Source of the DNA: Hanstruepera ponticola
Lineage (GTDB): Bacteria > Bacteroidota > Bacteroidia > Flavobacteriales > Flavobacteriaceae
Direction: 5' to 3'
Assembly (NCBI RefSeq): GCF_012931685.1
Contig: NZ_JABANC010000001.1
Location: forward strand, 1,116,001 to 1,180,000
DNA: 64,000 bases
Positions 17,238 to 26,828 of this stretch are shown here, in pieces. The notes beneath the pieces were generated by a model. The model was not told where the DNA came from. It saw only the letters and a program-made list of their open reading frames with translations, and did not search any database. Numbering within the stretch: position 1 is the first letter of the stretch; the number at the start of each line of letters is the position of its first letter. The translations under genes were made by a program, and so were the position numbers.

Positions 17238-17332
17238 ATAAAGCTTTTGAATTAGTCTTAATTATATTCGTTATATTTCCACTTCTCGATGTTAAATCTA
17301 TGTAAATATTATGTAAAAAAAAGCTGTGAGAT

Positions 17333-17360
17333 TGCGATATTCGCAGCGAAAACGTTTTCG
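17333..17360. promoter_or_regulatory. LacI-type operator plus adjacent palindrome
   Basis: CGAAAACGTTTTCG (17347-17360) is a perfect 14-bp palindrome with the central CG typical of LacI-family operators. Directly beside it, TGCGATATTCGCA (17333-17345) has perfect 5-bp arms. They sit in the 213-nt divergent space between susC and the LacI-type gene. This fits control of both arms, including autoregulation. Confidence 0.75.
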
Positions 17361-17426
17361 TGTTAACAACTTTTTAAGAAATTCATTATTTGAAGCAGAA
17401 AAGTACTGCAAAACGCTAATTTGACT

Positions 17427-17434
17427 TATATTTA
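17427..17434 (+). promoter_or_regulatory. Probable -7 box of the LacI-type regulator gene
   Basis: TATATTTA matches the Bacteroidota -7 element TAnnTTTG at seven of eight positions and lies 16 nt before the ATG at 17451. The -33 element is unclear, so this is tentative. Confidence 0.4.
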
Positions 17435-17450
17435 TTGAATAAATTGAACT

Positions 17451-18491
17451 ATGAAAAGAAAGATTACCCTCAAACAAATTGCTCGTGAATTAGATGTGTC
17501 TATTTCCACTGTTTCTAAAGCCTTGAGAAACAGTAAAGAAATTAGTGAAGATACAAGGGAGAAGGTTCAGGCTTTTGCTAAACTTTACAATTACAGACCT
17601 AACAATATAGCATTAAGCTTAAAGAATAGAAAAACAAAAACCATTGGGATAATCATACCTGAAATTGTACATCATTTCTTTTCTAAAGTGATTAGCGGTA
17701 TAGAATTGGTAGCCAATAAGCGTGGTTATAATGTTATTGTTGGATTGTCTAATGAGTCTTTTGATAAAGAGGTTATTAACATGGAAATGCTTGCCAATGG
17801 CAGTATTGATGGGTTTATACTCTCTATTGCTAAACAAACATTACAGCAACAAGATTACCATCATTTTAGTGAAACCATCAGCCAAGGTATGCCTATTGTG
17901 ATGTTTGATCGCGTTGTAAACGACATACAATGTGATAAAGTTATTGTGGATGATGTTCAAGGAGCTAAAAAAGCAGTAAATAAGCTTGTAGAAAATGGTT
18001 GTAAAACCATAGCTATTATAACTACAAAAGACTATGTAAGTGTTGGTAAATTGAGAACCCAAGGTTATTTAGAGGCATTGGATGAAAATAAAATTCATCC
18101 AGAAGCTAGCTTAATTTTAAAAGTAGATGATAAATTGGTTTCTGAAGATTATTTGGATATTTTAGAACGAGAAATAGAGCAACTTTTTCAAACTAATAAA
18201 AAAATGGATGGTATTTTTGCTGTCAATGAGTTGTATGCTATTACTGCCATGAAAGTTGCTAGAAAGCAAAATAAGAAGATACCTGATGATATTCAAGTTA
18301 TTGGTTTCACGGATGGTGTGTTGTCTAAACATGCCACACCCAGCCTCACCACTGTGAGTCAACATGGTCAAAAAATAGGTGAAAAGGCTGCTGAATTATT
18401 GATACATAAGCTTGAACATGAAGATGAAGAAGAACAGTTTCAAACAGTAATAATCGAAACCGAATTAGTTGAGCGAGAATCAACAAAATAA
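17451..18491 (+). CDS. LacI family regulator of the starch/maltose locus
   Basis: A 346-residue repressor/activator. The N-terminal helix-turn-helix ITLKQIARELDVSISTVSKA is followed by the hinge helix and NNIALSLKNRKTKTIGIIIP. A periplasmic-binding-protein-like effector domain covers ~60-345, with the family FAVNE and IGFTDG motifs. It stands where the unrelated SusR sits in Bacteroides; flavobacterial starch loci commonly use a LacI regulator instead. The effector is probably maltose or a derivative (inference). The divergent operator at 17347 and the contiguous transport/catabolic genes mark it as the local regulator. Confidence 0.93.
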   Translation: MKRKITLKQIARELDVSISTVSKALRNSKEISEDTREKVQAFAKLYNYRPNNIALSLKNRKTKTIGIIIPEIVHHFFSKVISGIELVANKRGYNVIVGLSNESFDKEVINMEMLANGSIDGFILSIAKQTLQQQDYHHFSETISQGMPIVMFDRVVNDIQCDKVIVDDVQGAKKAVNKLVENGCKTIAIITTKDYVSVGKLRTQGYLEALDENKIHPEASLILKVDDKLVSEDYLDILEREIEQLFQTNKKMDGIFAVNELYAITAMKVARKQNKKIPDDIQVIGFTDGVLSKHATPSLTTVSQHGQKIGEKAAELLIHKLEHEDEEEQFQTVIIETELVERESTK

Positions 18492-18536
18492 AATTTAACG
18501 CGGCATATTTAAAATCTTTTATATATTTACAGCCGA

Positions 18537-18576
18537 ATCAAAACTTATATTTTCACTTCTCACAATAAGTTTTGAT
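18537..18576 (+). promoter_or_regulatory. Leader hairpin upstream of the maltose transporter operon
   Basis: A perfect 12-bp inverted repeat, ATCAAAACTTAT (18537-18548) and ATAAGTTTTGAT (18565-18576), with a 16-nt spacer. No T-run follows, so it is not a classical terminator. A TATATTTA box just upstream (about 18521-18528) would place it at the 5' end of the transporter transcript, 45 nt before the ATG. The function is unknown. Confidence 0.45.
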
Positions 18577-18620
18577 GAGTAAATGGCTTGTCAAAATAGT
18601 ATTAATTTAATTATACTATT

Positions 18621-19994
18621 ATGAAAAAGCGTACCCTTGGTTTTTGGGAAATTTGGAACATGAGTTTCGGTTTTCTAGGAATTCAGTTCGGTTTTGCATT
18701 GCAAGGAGGCTTTATGTCTCGAATTTTTCAAACATTAGGCGCAGAGAAAGATGCAATTCCATTATTATGGATCGCAGCTCCACTTACAGGTCTATTAGTG
18801 CAGCCAGTCATTGGTTATTTGAGTGATAGAACTTGGCACCCTAAACTAGGAAGGCGACGACCATATTTTTTAATTGGAGCCATTTTAAGTTCCCTAGCCT
18901 TATTTTTTGTTCCGCACTCCCCAGCCTTATGGGTAGCTGCTGGGTTTTTGTGGATTTTAGATGCGTCCATAAATATTTCAATGGAGCCTTTTAGGGCCTT
19001 GGTGGCCGATAAGCTACCACAATCACAACGTTCTTATGGTTTTGTTGTTCAAACTTTAATAATTGGAATAGGTACTTGGGTTGCCAGTAACTTACCATGG
19101 ATGGTGTCACAACTAGGAGTAAGTAATTCGGCTGATTCTGGGGTTGTGCCTATGTCTGTTAAGGTTGCATTTGCCATAGGTGCTTTTGTGTTTTTAGCTA
19201 GTATTTTATACACTATTTTCACCACTACTGAATATCCGCCAGAGGATATGGAAGAATTTGAGAAGGAAAAGGCTAAAAAAAATCAATTCATTCCAGATAT
19301 ATTAAATAATATTGGAAATATGCCTTTGACTATGAAGAAATTGGGAGTTATTCAGTTTTTTTCATGGTTTGCATTTTTCACTATGTGGAGTTTGGCAAAT
19401 CCTGCGCTTACTGAACATGTGTTTAAAACACCTGCTCCTATTGAATCTTCATATGATATGACAATTTCCGCACAAGCAGATGCATTCAATATTGCGAATA
19501 CCGCTTTTCAAGAATCCTCAAATGCTGTAGGTTCCGCTATGGGTGTTTATGGATTATCTTCAATGGCTTTTGCTTTGTTACTTACGTTTTATACATCAAA
19601 AAGACGTATTAATCGAAAACTCGTTCACATGTTTTCTTTAATGCTCGGTGGTTTAGGGTTCTTACTTATGTACTACACCTCACCTGAACATTTAAAATAT
19701 TGCTTTGTATTAATAGGTTTTGCGTGGGGAAGTATTCTTTCTATGCCATACGCCATGCTTTCCAGTTCTGTTGACCCAAAAAAAATGGGAGTTATCATGG
19801 GAATATTCAACATGTTTATTGTTATTCCTCAAATTATAGCAGCATTGGGTGGTATTAATTATGTGTCTGGTTTATTAGGTGAAGAGTCTATTAATGCCAT
19901 GACAGTCGCGGGAATAAGTTTAATTATTGCAGGATTATGCAATTTGTTAATTACAAATAAAAATGCCATTACCTATCAGGCAGAAGATTTATAA
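18621..19994 (+). CDS. MFS sugar (maltose) transporter, SLC45/GPH-like
   Basis: A 457-residue inner-membrane carrier with about 12 hydrophobic segments. The loop after helix 2 reads GYLSDRTWHPKLGRRRPYFL, the RxGRRRP signature of the SLC45/sucrose-transporter branch of sugar:cation symporters. The start MKKRTLGFWEIWNMSFGFLG is typical of flavobacterial maltose-locus transporters. It is the first gene of the catabolic set and ends 2 nt before the beta-phosphoglucomutase gene. It would move maltose or short maltodextrins from periplasm to cytoplasm, where maltose phosphorylase acts. Maltose specificity is inferred from context. Confidence 0.88.
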   Translation: MKKRTLGFWEIWNMSFGFLGIQFGFALQGGFMSRIFQTLGAEKDAIPLLWIAAPLTGLLVQPVIGYLSDRTWHPKLGRRRPYFLIGAILSSLALFFVPHSPALWVAAGFLWILDASINISMEPFRALVADKLPQSQRSYGFVVQTLIIGIGTWVASNLPWMVSQLGVSNSADSGVVPMSVKVAFAIGAFVFLASILYTIFTTTEYPPEDMEEFEKEKAKKNQFIPDILNNIGNMPLTMKKLGVIQFFSWFAFFTMWSLANPALTEHVFKTPAPIESSYDMTISAQADAFNIANTAFQESSNAVGSAMGVYGLSSMAFALLLTFYTSKRRINRKLVHMFSLMLGGLGFLLMYYTSPEHLKYCFVLIGFAWGSILSMPYAMLSSSVDPKKMGVIMGIFNMFIVIPQIIAALGGINYVSGLLGEESINAMTVAGISLIIAGLCNLLITNKNAITYQAEDL

Positions 19995-19996
19995 AA

Positions 19997-20656
19997 ATGA
20001 ATAAAAAAGGATTCATATTTGATTTAGATGGTGTTATAGTTGATACCGCAAAATATCATTTTTTAGCATGGCAAAAATTGGCTAAAAGCATTGATGTTGA
20101 TTTTACTGAAGCCGAAAATGAACAATTAAAAGGTGTTAGCCGCGTAAAATCGCTTGAAAAAATCCTAGAATGGGGAAATAAGTCCATTTCAGAAGACGAA
20201 TTTATGAAGCTTATGGCTTTAAAAAATAACGATTACTTAAGCTACATTAATGAAATGGATGAAAATGAAATTCTTCCAGATGTATCACGTGTGTTAAACT
20301 TTTTAATTGATGCTAACCAAGGTATTTCATTAGGATCAGCTAGTAAAAATGCGCGAACAATTCTTAAAAAAGTAAATTTATATAACAGTTTTGAGGCTAT
20401 TGTCGATGGTAATGATGTTATAAAAGGAAAGCCTAACCCAGAAGTGTTTTTAAAGGCTGCAAAAGCATTAAATATTAGTCCGGACGACTGTATCGTTTTT
20501 GAAGATTCTGTAGCTGGAATTCAAGCGGCTAATGCGGCCAATATGATAAGTATTGGAGTTGGCGAAAAAGATGTTTTAAACCAAGCCAATTATGTTTTCA
20601 AAGATTTTACAGAATTAGAAAACAGTTTTTTAAATAAGCTGATAAAAAATAAATAA
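19997..20656 (+). CDS. pgmB: Beta-phosphoglucomutase
   Basis: A 219-residue HAD-superfamily mutase converting beta-glucose 1-phosphate to glucose 6-phosphate. The phosphoryl-accepting Asp 9 and acid/base Asp 11 lie in FDLDGVIVDT. Downstream are the substrate loop region (GVSRVKSLEKIL), the motif II Ser in SLGSASKNA, the motif III Lys in KGKPNPEVF and motif IV in VFEDSVAGIQAA. Length is normal. It sits between the maltose transporter and maltose phosphorylase, whose product is its substrate, so the assignment is well supported. It is cytoplasmic. Confidence 0.95.
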   Translation: MNKKGFIFDLDGVIVDTAKYHFLAWQKLAKSIDVDFTEAENEQLKGVSRVKSLEKILEWGNKSISEDEFMKLMALKNNDYLSYINEMDENEILPDVSRVLNFLIDANQGISLGSASKNARTILKKVNLYNSFEAIVDGNDVIKGKPNPEVFLKAAKALNISPDDCIVFEDSVAGIQAANAANMISIGVGEKDVLNQANYVFKDFTELENSFLNKLIKNK

Positions 20657-20712
20657 TAAAGAAGTAATTGTTTTCAATTGAATATGAAAACATATTTAGA
20701 ATATTAAATAGA

Positions 20713-23019
20713 ATGAATTTAGAGTATATAAAACCAGATGAGTGGTCTATTATTGAAGAGGGTTTCAATCCAGACCATGTAAAAGCTTCAGAAAGCATCT
20801 TTAGCATTGGTAATGGTGCTATGGGTCAGCGTGCTAATTTTGAAGAGCATTATTCTGGAGCAACATTTCAAGGAAGTTATATTGCAGGGGTATATTATCC
20901 AGACAAAACTCGAGTGGGATGGTGGAAAAATGGTTATCCAGAATATTTTGCGAAAGTACTTAATGCACCTAGTTGGATAGGAATAAACGTTAAGATTAAT
21001 GGTGAAAACCTCGATTTATTTTCCTGTGAAAATGTTCAAGATTTTAAGCGTGAGCTCAATATGAAGGAAGGTTGGCTATCCAGAAGTTTTACAGCTACCC
21101 TAAAAAATGGCCTTATTGTAAAGGTTGAAAGTAAACGTTTCTTGAGTTTAGAATTGGATGAGATTGGAGCCATTAATTATCAAGTGACATTAGTTAATGG
21201 CGATGCCAAAATAACATACCAACCTTATATAGATTCTGATATTCATAATGAAGACACGAATTGGGAAGATAAATTCTGGGATACCCAAAATGTAAGCCAT
21301 CAAAATCATCAAGCTTTTATTAATGCTAAAACCATGAAAACACATTTTAATACATGTACTTTCATGGAATCTAAATTGTTTATCAATAATAAGCCTATTA
21401 TTATTGAACCTTTTATTAAAGCAGACGCCAATAGCGCGTTGTTTAGTTATGAGCACGACGTTAAACAAGGGGAGACTTACAGCATCCATAAGTATGGTGG
21501 CTATACTGTGGATAGAAATCATGATAAAGATCAACTTATTTACGCTGCAAAGTCTGTATTGGCAAAGGCAACAAATTTAGGGTTTGATGAATTGCTTGAA
21601 AATCAAAAACGAGCATGGCAGAACATCTGGAATTTAGCAGATATTTCAATTGAAGGCGATATAAAAGCACAACAAGCAATCCGATTTAACATTTTTCAAC
21701 TCAACCAAACCTATCTTGGAAAAGATTCCGATTTAAACATTGGCCCAAAAGGTTTTACTGGTGAGAAATATGGTGGAAGTACCTACTGGGATACTGAAGC
21801 GTATTGTATTCCATTTTACATGGCTACAAAAGATCAGAAAGTAGCAAGAGCCTTATTGGAATACCGATATAATCATCTAGAAAAAGCCATTGAAAATGCT
21901 CAAAAACTTGGTTTTAAAAATGGTGCGGCATTATATCCTATGGTTACTATGAATGGAGAGGAATGTCATAATGAATGGGAAATTACATTTGAAGAAATCC
22001 ATAGAAATGGTGCAATTGCTTTCGCTATATATAATTATTACCGCTACACAAATGACTATAGTTATATCCCGGAAAAAGGATTAGAAGTATTAATTGGAAT
22101 TGCAAGATTTTGGTATCAACGTGCAAATTTCTCAAAGGATAAGAATCAATATGTTATTTTGGGTGTGACCGGACCCAATGAATATGAAAACAATGTTAAT
22201 AACAACTGGTACACCAATTATATAGCGAAGTGGTGCATTGAGTATACCATAGAGAACATTCAGAAAATAGAATCTGAATTTGCTAGTGACTATACGCGTA
22301 TAATGAACAAGACTCAATTATCAAAAGCCGAAATTAAGGAATGGAAAAACGTGTCTAATAACATGTACTTTCCATATTCAGAACAATACAAGGTTTATCT
22401 GCAACAAGATGGATTTTTAGATAAAGAATTAATTACGGTTTCAGATTTAGATCCTTCTCAAAGACCAATTAATCAGAAATGGTCATGGGATCGTATATTA
22501 CGTTCACCATACATTAAACAAGCCGATGTACTGCAAGGATTTTACTTTTTTGAGGATCATTTTAGTGTCGAAGAATTAGAAAAACATTTCGATTTTTACG
22601 AACCATTCACAGTACATGAAAGCTCGCTGTCACCTTGTGTACATAGCATACAAGCTGCTAAATTAGATCGCATGGATCAGGCTTATACATTTTATTTACG
22701 AACCTCACGATTGGATTTAGACGACTATAATCATGAAGTCGAAGAAGGTTTACATATTACCTCAATGGCAGGAACATGGATGAGCATTGTTGAAGGATTT
22801 GGCGGCATGCGAGTAAAGGATAACACCTTATCATTTGAGCCAAAAATTCCCAAACAATGGAAAGCCTATTCGTTTAAAATAAACTTTAGAAATCAAATAG
22901 TAAAAGTGAATGTCACGCAAAACGAAACAAGTTTTGAGATTGAAGGAAATATGGAGCTACAAGTTTTTGTAAACAATGAGTTAATTACAATATCTCCAAA
23001 TAATTTAGTAACTGTATAA
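20713..23019 (+). CDS. GH65 maltose phosphorylase
   Basis: A cytoplasmic inverting phosphorylase: maltose plus phosphate gives glucose plus beta-glucose 1-phosphate. I prefer the ATG at 20713 (768 residues, MNLEYIKPDEWSIIEEGF), which matches the family N-terminus, over a TTG at 20668. Domains are an N-terminal beta-sandwich (~1-270), a helical (alpha/alpha)6 barrel (~320-690) and C-terminal beta sheets. The general acid is Glu 490 in GPNEYEN, and the phosphate-binding region HESSLSPCVHSI is present. Neighbouring beta-phosphoglucomutase consumes the product. Phosphorolysis saves one ATP per maltose compared with hydrolysis. Confidence 0.94.
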   Translation: MNLEYIKPDEWSIIEEGFNPDHVKASESIFSIGNGAMGQRANFEEHYSGATFQGSYIAGVYYPDKTRVGWWKNGYPEYFAKVLNAPSWIGINVKINGENLDLFSCENVQDFKRELNMKEGWLSRSFTATLKNGLIVKVESKRFLSLELDEIGAINYQVTLVNGDAKITYQPYIDSDIHNEDTNWEDKFWDTQNVSHQNHQAFINAKTMKTHFNTCTFMESKLFINNKPIIIEPFIKADANSALFSYEHDVKQGETYSIHKYGGYTVDRNHDKDQLIYAAKSVLAKATNLGFDELLENQKRAWQNIWNLADISIEGDIKAQQAIRFNIFQLNQTYLGKDSDLNIGPKGFTGEKYGGSTYWDTEAYCIPFYMATKDQKVARALLEYRYNHLEKAIENAQKLGFKNGAALYPMVTMNGEECHNEWEITFEEIHRNGAIAFAIYNYYRYTNDYSYIPEKGLEVLIGIARFWYQRANFSKDKNQYVILGVTGPNEYENNVNNNWYTNYIAKWCIEYTIENIQKIESEFASDYTRIMNKTQLSKAEIKEWKNVSNNMYFPYSEQYKVYLQQDGFLDKELITVSDLDPSQRPINQKWSWDRILRSPYIKQADVLQGFYFFEDHFSVEELEKHFDFYEPFTVHESSLSPCVHSIQAAKLDRMDQAYTFYLRTSRLDLDDYNHEVEEGLHITSMAGTWMSIVEGFGGMRVKDNTLSFEPKIPKQWKAYSFKINFRNQIVKVNVTQNETSFEIEGNMELQVFVNNELITISPNNLVTV

Positions 23020-23021
23020 TC

Positions 23022-24875
23022 ATGATTAGGATAGTTAAGCTATTAGTACTTTTTTTATCAATATGCAGTTTGCTTTATTGTAAGCAAGAAGAAAAACCCT
23101 TGCCTGTAGAGAACACTGAATTTGTGCCACAATGGGCAAAAACTGTTGTTTGGTATCAAGTATTTCCTGAACGGTTTAGAGATGGAGATACTACCAATAA
23201 TCCATCTGCTAACGATATAAAAGGAGCCGATCCAGAAGAAGTGCCCAAATCGTGGGAAATTCATTCTTGGGGAAGCGATTGGTATGAGTTACAGGAATAT
23301 GAAAATGAAAACGGTGAACCCGAAATGTGGAAGCATTTATTACGCAGAAGATATGGTGGAGATCTACAAGGCATTATTGATAAGTTGGATTATTTGCAAG
23401 ATTTAGGAATTACAGCTATTTATTTAAATCCTATTTTTCAATCACCATCTTTGCATAAGTATGATGGTGAAAGTTACCATCATATTGATCCAAATTTTGG
23501 TCCCGATCCAGAAGGCGACAGAGAATTAATAGCTACTGAAAATCCATTAGACCAATCAACTTGGGTTTGGACAAGCGCTGATAAATTGGTTTTACAATTA
23601 ATTGAAGAGGCACATAAAAGAGGGATGAAAATTATTTTTGATGGAGTGTTTAACCATTTGGGATATAATAGTTTCGCCTTTCAAGACGTAATCAAAAACC
23701 AAGAAAATTCTCCTTATAAGGATTGGTTTATCATTAAATCTTGGGATAATCCTGAAACAGGAGAAAAATTTGATTACCAAGGTTGGTTTGGTGTTAAGTC
23801 TCTTCCAGAACTAAAAGAAGATAGTACCGGAATTGTCAAAGGTCCAAAAGAATATATTTTTAATTCTACCAAAAGATGGATGAATCCAAAAGAAGAGGGA
23901 GTTGATAAAGGTATTGATGGTTGGCGATTGGATGTTGCCTATTGTATTGGTCATCCATTTTGGAAAAAATGGAGAGCATACGTAAAATCTATTAATCCTG
24001 AAGCATATTTAACGGCAGAGATTGTAGATACAGCCGAAAAAGTTAAACCTTACATGCAAGGAGATGAGTTTGATGGAGAAATGAATTATAACTTTGCTTT
24101 CGCATCAGCAGAGTTCTTTTTTAATCCTGATTCTACTAGTATATCAGCAAGTGAATATGATAAAAGACTTAAAGAATTAAGAGATTTATATCCAGAGGGT
24201 GTTGCCTACGTTTCACAAAATTTGTTTGGTAGTCATGATTCCAATAGAATTGGCTCTCACATTGTAAATAGAGGAATTGAAAACTTTAGAAATTGGGGAA
24301 CCTATTTTAATACTTCCCAAGCCATTAATAATCCTTCATACTCTACACGTAAACCAACAAATGAAGATATTAGACTTCAGAAACTCTTTGTTATTATGCA
24401 AATGACCTATGTTGGAGCACCAATGATATACTATGGTGATGAAGTTGGAATGTGGGGAGCAAACGACCCTGATTGCAGAAAGCCAATGCTTTGGGATGAT
24501 ATAAGTTATCAAGACGAAGTTTACAATGCTGATGGAAAAACAAAACACGAACCAGATAAGGTGGATATTAACCACGAATTGTATGAACATTATAAGAATC
24601 TAATTAACATACGTAACGAAAATCCAGCACTACAGATTGGAACATACAAGACCTTAATAGCTGATGATGTAAATGATGTTTTAGTTTTTGAAAGAGAATT
24701 TAAAGATGAAAAAATAATAGTTGTAATTAACAATGCTAATAAATCTCAATCAGTTTCGATTCCTCAATTAAAAGAAGATTGTTTCCAGAATATTTTAAAT
24801 GATATGGCCTTTCAAATTAATAATCCTATAACTGTAGAAGCCAAATGGGGATTAATATTAAAAAAATGCCTTTAG
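23022..24875 (+). CDS. GH13 alpha-amylase/neopullulanase-like lipoprotein
   Basis: A 617-residue lipoprotein with lipobox LLYC (Cys 20), so it is in the periplasm or on the outer membrane. The GH13 domain begins VVWYQVFPERFRDGD and carries nucleophile Asp 304 in GWRLDVAYC, acid Glu 333 in TAEIVD and Asp 406 in GSHDSNR. The DGVFNHLG motif of region I is also present. A C-terminal beta domain (~530-617) follows. It begins 2 nt after the phosphorylase gene. It probably trims maltodextrins in the periplasm; cleavage specificity (alpha-1,4 versus alpha-1,6) cannot be read from the sequence. Confidence 0.92.
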   Translation: MIRIVKLLVLFLSICSLLYCKQEEKPLPVENTEFVPQWAKTVVWYQVFPERFRDGDTTNNPSANDIKGADPEEVPKSWEIHSWGSDWYELQEYENENGEPEMWKHLLRRRYGGDLQGIIDKLDYLQDLGITAIYLNPIFQSPSLHKYDGESYHHIDPNFGPDPEGDRELIATENPLDQSTWVWTSADKLVLQLIEEAHKRGMKIIFDGVFNHLGYNSFAFQDVIKNQENSPYKDWFIIKSWDNPETGEKFDYQGWFGVKSLPELKEDSTGIVKGPKEYIFNSTKRWMNPKEEGVDKGIDGWRLDVAYCIGHPFWKKWRAYVKSINPEAYLTAEIVDTAEKVKPYMQGDEFDGEMNYNFAFASAEFFFNPDSTSISASEYDKRLKELRDLYPEGVAYVSQNLFGSHDSNRIGSHIVNRGIENFRNWGTYFNTSQAINNPSYSTRKPTNEDIRLQKLFVIMQMTYVGAPMIYYGDEVGMWGANDPDCRKPMLWDDISYQDEVYNADGKTKHEPDKVDINHELYEHYKNLINIRNENPALQIGTYKTLIADDVNDVLVFEREFKDEKIIVVINNANKSQSVSIPQLKEDCFQNILNDMAFQINNPITVEAKWGLILKKCL

Positions 24876-24902
24876 GATATTAGTCAATATTACACCAAAA
24901 AT

Positions 24903-26828
24903 ATGAACAAAATAATATTAATAGCATTCTTCTCAATTATACTTTCTTGTGGTCAAAAAAATGAAGATTCACAAGAAAGTTTAATACAAGAAGTTTCCAA
25001 TGAGACTTTACATAGAGTTGAACCACCAAATTGGTGGATTGGTATGAAAGATCAGTCGCTTCAATTGTTAGTCCATCATGATAACATTGGAAAAACTACA
25101 CCTGAAATTTCATATCAAGGAATTACAATAGAAAAAGTACACAAGGCTAAAAGTCCGAACTACCTCTTTATAGATTTAAGTATTTCAGAATCTACTAAAT
25201 CAGGGAATTTTGATATAGTTTTTAAGTTAGACAATGGTGATGAAAAGAAACATACTTACGATTTAAAAAGCAGAGAAAAAAAGGCTGAATATTTTATTGG
25301 TTTTGACAATTCAGATGCTATTTATTTAATTACTCCAGATCGTTTTGCCAATGCCAATCCTGAAAATGATTCTTTTGAAAATTTAAATGAAAAAGTTATT
25401 GACAGATCTGATGATTATGCCAGACATGGTGGCGATATACAAGGTATCACTAATAATCTCGATTATATTTCAGAGTTAGGATTTACTGCAATTTGGCCAT
25501 GCCCATTGCTTACTAACGATATGCCACAATGGTCTTATCATGGTTATGCTATGACCAATTTTTACGAAGTCGATCCACGTTTTGGAACGCTTGAGGAATA
25601 TTTAGAATTATCCAGAAAAGCTAAAAAAAATGGCATAAAACTCATCATGGATCAAGTTGCAAATCATTGTGGTTTGGAACATTGGTGGATGAAAGATTTA
25701 CCATTTGAAGATTGGGTAAATAATCAAAAAAACTACGAAGAAAATATAGATAATTGGAATTGGGAAACCAATATAGGGTCTAACCACAGACGTACAACAA
25801 ATCAAGATAGTTATGCTTCCGAATATGATAGGAGAGGGAATAATGAAGGCTGGTTTGTAGCTGCCATGCCAGATTTAAACCAACGAAATCCGTTTATGGC
25901 AAAATACCTTATTCAAAATAGTATTTGGTGGATTGAAACGGCAGATTTAGGAGGTATACGCCAAGACACTTACCCATACCCTGATAAAGATTTTATGAGC
26001 GATTGGGCTGGAGCTATAATGAATGAGTACCCAAATTTTAATATTGTTGGTGAAGAGTGGAGTTACAACCCTTTGCTCATTGGTTACTGGCAAGAAGGCG
26101 CTCATAATAAAGACGGATATGATTCTAATTTAAAATCTACAATGGATTTTGCTATGCAAAAAAATATAGTAGATGCCTTGAATGAAAATGAATCTTGGGA
26201 TAAAGGATTAGTGAAAATTTATGAAGGCTTGGCAAACGATTTTGCTTATGCTTCTCCAAAAGATATCATGCTCTTTCCAGACAATCACGATATGAGTCGC
26301 GTTTTCACACAACTAAATGGCGATGTAAAAAACACCAAAATGGCTTTGGCGACTATTCTTACCTTACCAAGAACTCCACAAATTTATTACGGGACAGAAA
26401 TTTTGATGGATGATTTCGATAAACCTGGTGATCATGGCTTAATTAGAACAGATTTTCCTGGAGGTTGGCAAGGAGATGCCATAAATGCATTTACTGGAGA
26501 AGGTTTGTCAGAAGAACAAAAAGATATGCAAGCTTTCTTAAAAACTGTGCTTAATTACAGAAAAAACAGCAAAGCTATTCATGATGGTAAAACAGTGCAC
26601 TTTGCACCATTTTTGGGGACATACTTTTTATTCAGAATAATTGAAGGAGAAACCGTTGTTTTAATTTTAAATAAAAACGAAGAACCTATAACTATCGATT
26701 TAAAACGTTATACAGAAATAGGTCTTGATGGGAAAGAATTAAAGAATGTTATAACAGGCGAAAAATTCCTTTGGAACGACGCCATCACATTTAATAAAAA
26801 AGGAGTAATACTATTATCTACTAAATGA
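24903..26828 (+). CDS. SusA-like GH13 neopullulanase/cyclomaltodextrinase lipoprotein
   Basis: A 641-residue lipoprotein (lipobox LSC, Cys 16). An N-terminal E-set domain like those of cyclomaltodextrinases occupies ~35-125 (VEPPNWWIGMKDQSLQLLVH). The GH13 barrel follows, from AIYLITPDRFANANP. Catalytic residues are Asp 355 in GGIRQDTYPYPD, Glu 384 in VGEEWS and Asp 463 in PDNHDMSR. Architecture matches SusA of Bacteroides, a periplasmic neopullulanase. It overlaps the next gene by 4 nt (ATGA), which indicates translational coupling with the GH31 fusion. Confidence 0.93.
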   Translation: MNKIILIAFFSIILSCGQKNEDSQESLIQEVSNETLHRVEPPNWWIGMKDQSLQLLVHHDNIGKTTPEISYQGITIEKVHKAKSPNYLFIDLSISESTKSGNFDIVFKLDNGDEKKHTYDLKSREKKAEYFIGFDNSDAIYLITPDRFANANPENDSFENLNEKVIDRSDDYARHGGDIQGITNNLDYISELGFTAIWPCPLLTNDMPQWSYHGYAMTNFYEVDPRFGTLEEYLELSRKAKKNGIKLIMDQVANHCGLEHWWMKDLPFEDWVNNQKNYEENIDNWNWETNIGSNHRRTTNQDSYASEYDRRGNNEGWFVAAMPDLNQRNPFMAKYLIQNSIWWIETADLGGIRQDTYPYPDKDFMSDWAGAIMNEYPNFNIVGEEWSYNPLLIGYWQEGAHNKDGYDSNLKSTMDFAMQKNIVDALNENESWDKGLVKIYEGLANDFAYASPKDIMLFPDNHDMSRVFTQLNGDVKNTKMALATILTLPRTPQIYYGTEILMDDFDKPGDHGLIRTDFPGGWQGDAINAFTGEGLSEEQKDMQAFLKTVLNYRKNSKAIHDGKTVHFAPFLGTYFLFRIIEGETVVLILNKNEEPITIDLKRYTEIGLDGKELKNVITGEKFLWNDAITFNKKGVILLSTK

